From Benincasa hispida (Eukaryota > Streptophyta > Magnoliopsida > Cucurbitales > Cucurbitaceae): a stretch of DNA of 64,000 nucleotides. Position numbers and translations under genes: made by a program. The stretch is taken from NCBI RefSeq assembly GCF_009727055.1, contig NC_052350.1, forward strand, positions 42,184,296 to 42,248,295, in the 5' to 3' direction. A model generated the notes under the pieces. That model did no database searches. It had not been told where the DNA came from and saw nothing but the letters and a program-made list of their open reading frames with translations. Below, piece after piece: positions 56,903 to 64,000 of the stretch. The first letter of the stretch is position 1. Each line of letters opens with the position of its first letter.

Positions 56903-57639
56903 GCATGAAAATGAAGCCAAGGCGATTTTCAAACTTCAGCAAATTGATGGTAATGTCCATCCCAAGAGCGTATCGATGAAACCAATACAAACTTACGAGT
57001 AGGGAGGTGGATCAAATGGAAAGGGTAGCGTTCATTGGGTTTGAAACAACCTAAATAATGTTGGCTCAGTAGTTGTTCTTGGTTCATTTCTAGTTTAGAT
57101 TTGAGTTTATGTGGTATAGATTAAAATGAACTGGACGCAGATAAGTATTTCATCCCACCTCTCTTTTTGAGTTTCTCTATTGGTATTTGCTTTTATCAAG
57201 TTTATTTGAACTAATTTTTGAGTTTATCGTTTTTATAATTTCCCAGTCTTAGATTTGTAAATGAACAAAATACTAATGAAATGACATATTCGATTATCTC
57301 TCATTCATCCTTTTCTATTTTTCATGAATTAGTTTCGTCTAATTTCCCCCCCTTAATTGTGTGTTTGAGGAGAATGAAAAATCTTTAGCAAAACCTTCAT
57401 TTGGAGCTATGACATTAATCAGGTTTGAGCATAATCCTTAATGTTCGAGTATATTGTTTTAAGTTTTCACTTCGCTCTACTCTCATTCATCAACATCGAT
57501 GCAATTATAACAATATAATAAAATAGTCTAACGAACAAAGAATAATTAACACCAATTATTGGAGGCCGCACCTAACCATGCTCCATTTTTCTAGTTAAAA
57601 AAAATTCTAAAAATCAATTTTTAAAAAATGCGCACATGG
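56902..57639. other. Intergenic, no feature recognised
   Basis: AT-rich sequence between the microsatellite and the solo LTR TE11. I see no coding pattern or repeat in it. Confidence 0.5.
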
Positions 57640-57644
57640 GAAAC

Positions 57645-59320
57645 TGATAACAGGCAGAAATGCACGTTATTAAACAATGCAAGTTTGTGTTGATAAAATA
57701 TGTAAGATTGCGTCTAAAAAGCATTAAGTTCATAATATTGCGGGTGCATGCGTCCATCGTATTAAAACAGTTAACTTATGTATTTTTGTGCAGAATATGC
57801 ATTGACGCAAGGCGAAAAATATGATCCAAAGAAATCAACGGCCGAGCGCAGTAAAAGATTACGTTACCACAAGGCTATGCGGTAATTTTCGCTCGCAAAT
57901 ATCTGCTCAAGAAGGTTGCTGCATAGAGTCGGCGCAACTTGGTGGGCGCATCCGGGTGAAAAGCGTCATAAATCATGATGGGATAGAAAGCTGATGACGG
58001 TCGATTCCGAATTAAGTTGACAAGCCGCTAACGAACTACTGTAGCAAGTACACTCAATTTTTCGGTGACAAATATTCGGCGCATCAGGCAGAGAATTAAT
58101 GCCATTCCATCAGTGCAATCATAAGAGAGAAGATTCCTTTCACCCCGAAGCTCTATAAATACCGAAGGCAACCTTTAGTGAAGGAGTTCGGACAGTTAGA
58201 TAATTTTTCCTTAGATAGAAGTAGCCTTGTTCATAGTTTTTCTTTTACTTAGAAGGCGGAACGAGAGAAGGGAAGATACGCCAGAAGATCGCTCTAATCA
58301 GCTCGAGAGAGAACCCAGAGGCGTGGAAAAGTAGAGAGAGGGTCGACTCTCGCGATAGTGAGATTATCTTTTGAGCAGAGTGGAGAAGAACAGTGTAAAA
58401 GCCTTGGAAGTAAGAGATTGCTACCAGTTCTTTATTCTCATTTCGCATTGTTATTCTGTATTTAAATTCTATATCTATAAAATGGAACTTGCTTATCTAC
58501 ATATGTTCATTCTCTTAAAAGCACACATGAGTAGCTAAATCCATCGAATGCGTTGAGAAGAACTAAGCTAACATGATCTAGGATCTTCATTGGATGCGAT
58601 TATCTTGTCTTATGTTGTGCCCAACACCCCTTTAGAGCTACTCGAGAGAGAGTCTAAAGAAAGAACCAAGACTTGAGAGAGCTAGGTTAGAATCTAGACT
58701 CGAGAGAGCGAAATTAGATCTACATAAGCGAGAGATAGGGACTTAGAGATAAGTTCTGTTTGCCAACATGCATCGTATGCACTTTAGAGATAGGTTATGG
58801 TATTATGTGGTCGCTTTGTATGTGTGTATGTCATTTGTCATCGCATAAACAAGAAAAGAGGCTTATGTGTAGGTCCTATAGACTTTATCGCATATATCGC
58901 ATGCGTTCTAGAACTAGAAGCCGTAGCATTTGCGTTGAGAGATGATTTGCTATTGTATGTGTGTTGCATGATCGTATAATATGAACGCATTCCTAGAAAG
59001 TGTTAGCTGAACCCCTTCTCAACCCGTTCCCTTGCATATTCATCGCATCTTCCGTATTATCAACTCTTTTTGTAACTCCGCTGCATACTTTTTATACCGC
59101 AAACAACAACCCAAAACAACTTTTTGAATTATTGGTTACCGCAAGGTTTTCTTAAAAATTATTATCGCTTACTGTTTTCCTTAGTCCCTGAATTCGACCC
59201 TGAACTTACCAGGAAATTCAGTAGGATTTATACTTTGATTCTGCTGAGAAAACTTGTTGCACAACGCATTTCCATCACCGCAACTCCTTTCATAAATTCA
59301 CCGCATGAAACAACGCATCA
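57645..59320 (+). mobile_element. TE11: solo LTR (1676 bp) with perfect 5-bp target duplication
   Basis: It starts TGATAACAGGCAGAAATGC and ends ...CAACGCATCA. GAAAC lies on both sides (57640-57644 and 59321-59325). The region near the 3' end (CCTGAATTCGACCCTGAAC, then TTGCACAACGCATTTCC) resembles the end of Athila/Tat-type Ty3 LTRs, but no primer site follows, as expected for a solo LTR. Open frames inside are short and unrecognised. Confidence 0.9.
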
Positions 59321-59325
59321 GAAAC

Positions 59326-61087
59326 TTTAATCAATTTTTAGTCTAGTGCACCCATCTTTTATTCAGCCAACACCCAATCAAAATGTGTCGTGTGGCAAAT
59401 CTTTTCTAAATAAAAATTGATTATTTTAAATTTTATTTTTACTATGTAAAATAAAGAGAGCATGTAACCAATTGCACCAAATCTTTGCACTAAAAGAAAA
59501 AACGTGGGTTGCAGCTTTTGTAGACAATGCCCAATCAAGATGTGACAACTGACAATTATTTTTTACAGAAAATTGATTTTTAAAAATTTTATTTTTACTA
59601 TATAAAAAAAGGAGTATCTTATCATTGCTATATAAAGAAAAAAAAAACCTTGATGGAGCCCGGATACATCCTATAAGAAGAAAAAAAACATGGATCACCT
59701 AATCAAAGTGTGCCATGTGACATTTTTTAAAATAAATAATTGATGTTTTTAATTTTATTTTTAAAATGGGAGCATGTGGTTAAATGCACCCTAAGCGTCA
59801 AATTAAGCTTAGTTCAATTGGGAGTATGCTAGAAAATATAATGTATGTTATTTGAATCCTCGTACCCTTAATTGTATTAAAGAAGTGCACCCTAAACTTA
59901 TTCATTGCCCCACTTGGATGCAACCAACACCTATCTTTTGTGCATCTTAAACAATACCCAATCTAGATTTTTCGTGGTAATTTTGTTTTAAAAAATGATT
60001 TTTTTTTATTAATTTTTCTCTAAATAAAAAAAGAGCAATGTGATTAGGTTGCACCTAATCATTTCCATTTTAAATGGAAATAGTTTAGCTTGATAGAATA
60101 ATCATCAATTTTACACATTTTTTTTTAAATTGATAGTATATCTTTTTTACACTATAAATTATTTCGGCTAATTATTCATATTTGTTAGGCGAAAGTGAAC
60201 CATTTTGGAATTGATTGAGACCAATAATATATATATAATTCAAGTTTGAGGTCAAACTCTACAATTGAGATTTATGGTGAATCGGAAGCTTTCGTAAAAT
60301 CGAAAGGGTCGGAGTTTACTTTTGATTCACTCCAAATGTAAATTTGACAGAACTAAAGATGTTTTGAGAATGTTGAAAGTGTTACCTGACTGTCAGGCAG
60401 AATATATGGTGATAGAAGCTTATTTTTATTGATCAGCACAACGGAATGTTTTATATATATATATATATATATTGCAATCCAATAGAATTTCAATTTCTTT
60501 AAAATTTATCATCTCAGTATACCATCTTATGAGCCGAGTAAGTTACAATCAAAGTGTATCATGTGAAAAAAAAAATTCTCAAAGATCGAATTGTTTTGAA
60601 TTTTATTTTTTCCATGTTAAAAAATGGGAGCATGTGATTGCAACCTATAAGAAAAATACTTGGGTGCAACCTTGACGAGTACAACCCAAGTAGTAGCCAA
60701 TCAATGCATCATCTACAAAATTTGTTTAAAAACAATTGATTTTTTTTCGACCCTATTTTTATCATGTAAAAAAAAAAAAAGAAAGCATATGATTAGGTAC
60801 CGCCTAGGTTGCACCTAATCACATCTCTATATAAAAAACTTGTACAGCCTTGGCTACACGAATCTTTTATGCAGCTGAGTCAACAATCAAACAAAATGTT
60901 GCATGTAGTATTTTTGTTTAGTTTAATTCTTTTTAATTTTATCTTGCTTAGGTTATACCCATCCAGGTAGCAACTAATCAAAGTGTGTCACGTGACATTT
61001 TTTTTAAAAAAAAATAATTTTTTAATTTTATTTTTATTAGGTAAGATATGGGAGCATGTGTTTAGATGCAGTTTAAGCTCTTCAAAT

Positions 61088-61090
<3 letters not shown>
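59326..61090. repeat. Diverged tandem array, units of about 150-250 bp
   Basis: At least six degenerate units share the order CAATCAAA(G)TGTG(T)CATGTGACA, then T/A-rich ATTGATTTTTAATTTTATTTTTA, then GGGAGCATGTG(A)TTAGGTTGCACC. Examples begin near 59387, 59529, 59702, 60545, 60698 and 60970. Short palindromes such as TGATTAGGTTGCACCTAATCA halves occur at about 60041-60060 and 60788-60830. Confidence 0.7.
59795..59885 (+). mobile_element. SINE-like insert with 10-bp target duplication
   Basis: TGCACCCTAA flanks it at 59785-59794 and 59886-59895. The body has GTCAAATTAAGCTTAGTTCA (A-box-like TTAGTTCAATTGG) and a B-box-like GTTATTTGAATCC. It shares the GTCAA...AGC...TCAA head with the SINE at 41332. 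It lacks a clear A tail. Because the flank motif is also part of the host tandem array, the duplication is less conclusive. Confidence 0.6.

Positions 61091-61118
<28 letters not shown>
61089..61118 (+). repeat. Poly(A) tract
   Basis: About 30 consecutive A at the end of the diverged tandem array. No associated retro-insert could be delimited. Confidence 0.9.
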
Positions 61119-61119
<1 letters not shown>

Positions 61120-62130
61120 AGACGAGTTTTGATTACAGTTACGATGAAGGTAAATAAACAAAAAGAAAGAAGAAAAAATAGAGTCAATAAACTATTATCA
61201 TCCTAACATAGAGTGTTGTGATAATTGAAAAAACACAAAATAGAGGAGTCGTGTTATTTAGCTTCAAATCGGTCCACAAAAAATAGAGGCAACTTCAGGC
61301 ACCCCAAAAGTTCTCGATCTTAATCCTTATCTCTTCTTCGTGATCTGATCTGTAGCAATCCCCAGAAAGATGGTATATTGGTTGCCAATAAATGCTACAA
61401 TCGTGTCAGATGTGGGCACAATAATTTATATTTGAAACATAAGTTGGTCCCGTGTGCCAAAATCATAGGTTGATTGCAAAATTAGGTTCCACCTCCAACC
61501 ATGCCCTTCGGACATTCTCCTTAGATGTGACAACTACTTCTACTTCAACTTCGCTGCTGATTAATATTGCAAATAACTCCGTGGTTCTCATTGAGAATGC
61601 ATACGAGTCGAGCCATTATGGAATTCTAATGGTTTGGCGTTGAGTAATGTCACATAAACTCGGTCTATTTATAGAGAAGCTTACAAAATTTTAAAAGTAA
61701 AAAAAGCACTTGAATTCAAGAATTAGTTTAATGAACCATTTTTCCAAAAAAAATAAATAAACTTTTTATGTTGTAAATTTAAGGAGAAAATATAATATAA
61801 TAAATATATATTAAAATAAATAAAACATAATATATAAATTAACAAAATTAAATAAATTAACAAAATATGAAATTAGAAATTTCTCTAAAATCTCCCATTT
61901 CTCCAATTTTCGTGGATTTTGCGAATTTGTGTCTTTCAAAACCCATCAAATGCCACTGTTTATAGAAAATTTGGGCAAGTAGGAACATGGACAATAAGAA
62001 TGAGTATTTACGAGACACGTGGCTATATACATGGAATGTAGAGGGAGTGACAATTGACTTTTTTACACTAATAATGGGTATCTATTTCATACATAATTTA
62101 TGATATTTATAATACTATATATATATATAT
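61119..62130. other. Intergenic; one unrecognised GC-richer block
   Basis: 61300-61660 is less AT-rich and open for 63 codons (61452-61643, plus), but I recognise no protein family. The remainder is AT-rich with a (TA)n run near 62117-62133. Confidence 0.4.
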
Positions 62131-62466
62131 ATATTGAATATGTCTCGTTAAAACCTTACTAGTAAAAAACCGATTGGAAGAAAAGCCTACTGAAGAGAAA
62201 AGAGTACATATTTCATATAATCTAATATTTTTAAAAAGAATACAATATATTTACTCCCTCGTAGAAATATCAATTGAGATCTCTAAGTTGTCGGTTCCAA
62301 TATTGTGCATTAATTTCTCAAAGGTTGCGATTGGTAATGATTTTGTAAATAAGTTTACTAGGTTATCCTCCGAACAAATTTATTATACAATGATGTCATC
62401 ATCTTCTTCAAGATCATGAGTGTAGAAAAGGTTTGGTGAAATATGCTTTGTTCTATCTCCTTTAAT
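62131..62466 (-). pseudogene. Ty1/copia RNase H C-terminus and 3' end fragment
   Basis: The minus strand reads GDRTKHISPNLFYTHDLEE, then ICSEDNLVNLFTKSLPIATF, then EKLMHNIGTDNL. This is the C-terminal tail of copia RNase H (the DRTKHI, DNLADLFTK, LPTSTFEKL pattern). The following sequence includes TTACTAGTAAGGTTTTAACG, a typical copia 3' region. One in-frame double stop lies near 62375. Confidence 0.82.
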
Positions 62467-62795
62467 ATATCTAAATGATCGCAAAACAGTTAGCTAAACA
62501 ATCGCTTAATATGATCGTTTAATAAAACTATAGTGAATAGCTAAACGATCGCTTAGTATTCTCTACATGATCGCATAACAAAACCTAAACGATTGTATAA
62601 CAAAAACTAAACGATTGCATAACAAAAGCCAAACGATCGCATAATAGATATCTAAACGATCGGGGAATAGGCTAAACGATCACTTAATATTCTCTAAACG
62701 ATCATTTAATAAAAATTATAGTGGATAGCTAAACGATCGCTTAGTAATATCTATCCGATCGTTTAGTAATATGATATTGGTTCGTAGTATTCTCC
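62467..62795. repeat. Short-period array of CTAAACGATCGC-type motif
   Basis: About 14 degenerate copies of (C)TAAACGATCGC(T/A)TA at spacings near 20-25 bases, for example around 62471, 62493, 62540, 62587, 62608, 62629, 62652, 62672, 62693, 62730. A larger repeat is superposed: GATCGTTTAATAAAACTATAGTGAATAG-like sequence occurs at about 62513 and again at about 62701. The CGATCG core is self-complementary and some units lie inverted (GATCGTTTAG). Confidence 0.85.
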
Positions 62796-64000
62796 TCGAT
62801 CACTTAATAGCATTTTATGACATTATAACATATTTTAATATATTTTCATATTTGATTGTTCTTGAGTTTATTCCGTGTTGTTAAATTTTCTTTTTAGGAG
62901 GTATTCTAACATTCTCCTCTCTTCTTGAGAAATTGAGAAGTATCTGGTGTTAGTTTAGTGCAATTGTCATTTCAACTTAAGTTCTAAATGTTGTGATTCT
63001 ATTTTAATTAGTCGATTAAAGATTCAAGCAGTTTTGTCACTTAGTTTTAAGTTTCATTTATGGGGGATTGCATTTCTATGGTGTCGATCCTTTCATCTTC
63101 TATTTTTCTCCATTATGGCCTCTTCCAACGACAACAAAAGCCACTGTTTCGCCTTCTACTCGAAATTTGTATAGAATTTGTTTTTTTTTCCTTTTTTTTT
63201 TTTTTTTCTTTTTTCTCCATTTTAATTTGATTTTATAAAAACCAAAAACACAAAAATAATTTAACCACCAATGAAGTATGGCGGAAGTTTCAATTACACC
63301 CTAAACCTTTTAGTTGGCAAAATTAGGCCCCCAAACTTCTACAAACGTTAAACATATAAGTTATACAAATGTCACAATTTATATAATTATGTAAGTTTTT
63401 AAGGGTTGAACATTAACATTTAAATAAGTTTGAGGGATTCAATTATTAATATAGAAAATTTAAGGGAACAATTACGATTAAGATGATACTTTATGGGTGG
63501 CGTTTGCAATTTGTAGGAATAATTTAGTATAAGTTTAGGTAGGTAGGATGGTTATCATTCCCTCCTTAGTCCATTCCCCTTGATCTTGATCGTGTGTGTT
63601 TGGGTTGGTCAGTTCCCTCACTCACAAACAAATTATCAAATATTAATTTTAATCTATTTTTCACTTTCTATCATGTTTTTAGGTATTAACGGAAAGAATG
63701 CCCTTGTTTTTTCTCTCGTTCTTTTTTATTATTAAAATGATATGATAACAAATTTGTTATTATATCGAGTATATGTCAAATAATAATACAAAAAAAACAT
63801 TCATACAATTTAATATTCTCCTAAAATAAAATAAAAAGTCCTATATTTAAAATAAATGGCAATATATAGAAGTCTCTTCAAACAAACGACTATTGGAGCA
63901 GTAAATATTGGTGTGAAATTCATACTTTTGACATTCAATATCATATCAAGTATGAAAATCATTAGTATAAATGGGAAAAGAAATATTCCTAAAAAAATAA
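62796..64000. other. Right-edge intergenic, no feature recognised
   Basis: AT-rich sequence with a T-run at 63181-63213. I see no coding or repeat signal I can support. Confidence 0.5.

Noticed and set aside
56742..56990. Arginine-rich open frame
   Set aside because: It is the translation of the (TTC)n microsatellite.
59787..59794. CCCTAA-like telomere motifs
   Set aside because: Only single occurrences within GCACCCTAA of the tandem array; no tandem telomere repeat.
62467..62795. CRISPR-like spacing of short repeats
   Set aside because: The context is plant nuclear DNA with introns, the repeats are degenerate, spacers are repeated too, and there are no cas genes.

Overview
The window looks like a stretch of AT-rich eudicot nuclear DNA. 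It has two intron-containing, plant-type single genes separated by tens of kilobases of nested, decayed retrotransposons. The Ty1/copia gag-pol families resemble those I associate with cucurbit genomes (Cucurbitaceae), but that is an inference from family resemblance, not a search result.

Layout. 1-4990: Ty3/gypsy element (TE1, minus strand, running off the left edge) with a 2.2-kb LTR. It is inserted in a Ty1/copia element (TE2, 4991-11949, minus), which itself sits in an older Ty1 remnant (TE3, 11950-13356, plus). 14235-17859: a five-exon RbcX2-type Rubisco assembly chaperone gene (plus strand). Its third intron carries a LINE fragment with a 14-bp target-site duplication and a near-perfect 31-bp hairpin. 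18369-18460: a SINE. 18514-22439: a Ty3 element (TE4, plus) split by a solo-LTR-like sequence (TE5). 22440-26925: a non-autonomous, pol-less LTR element (TE6) primed by tRNA-Asp. 26982-30914: a Ty1 element (TE7, minus) flanked by a ~740-bp inverted repeat made of TE6 sequence. 31651-41331: a Ty1 element (TE8, minus, same family as TE2) with a solo LTR (TE9) and a SINE inserted in it. 44176-49475: an eight-exon ARMC8/GID5 gene (minus strand). 50535-56182: a complete-length but broken Ty1 element (TE10, minus). 57645-59320: a solo LTR with a perfect 5-bp duplication (TE11). 59326-64000: diverged tandem repeats, another SINE, a Ty1 RNase H fragment and a short-period array built on a CTAAACGATCGC motif.

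How the genes work. The two cellular genes are unrelated in function: RbcX2 is a plastid chaperone for assembly of the Rubisco large subunit, and ARMC8 is the armadillo-repeat subunit of the CTLH/GID E3 ubiquitin ligase. No operon, CRISPR array, rRNA or tRNA gene was seen. The most unusual signals are the large inverted repeat around TE7, a palindromic GCATTGCAACGC-type motif shared by otherwise unrelated retroelements, complementary integrase deletions in TE2 and TE8, the intronic hairpin in RbcX2, and the CTAAACGATCGC array near the right edge.
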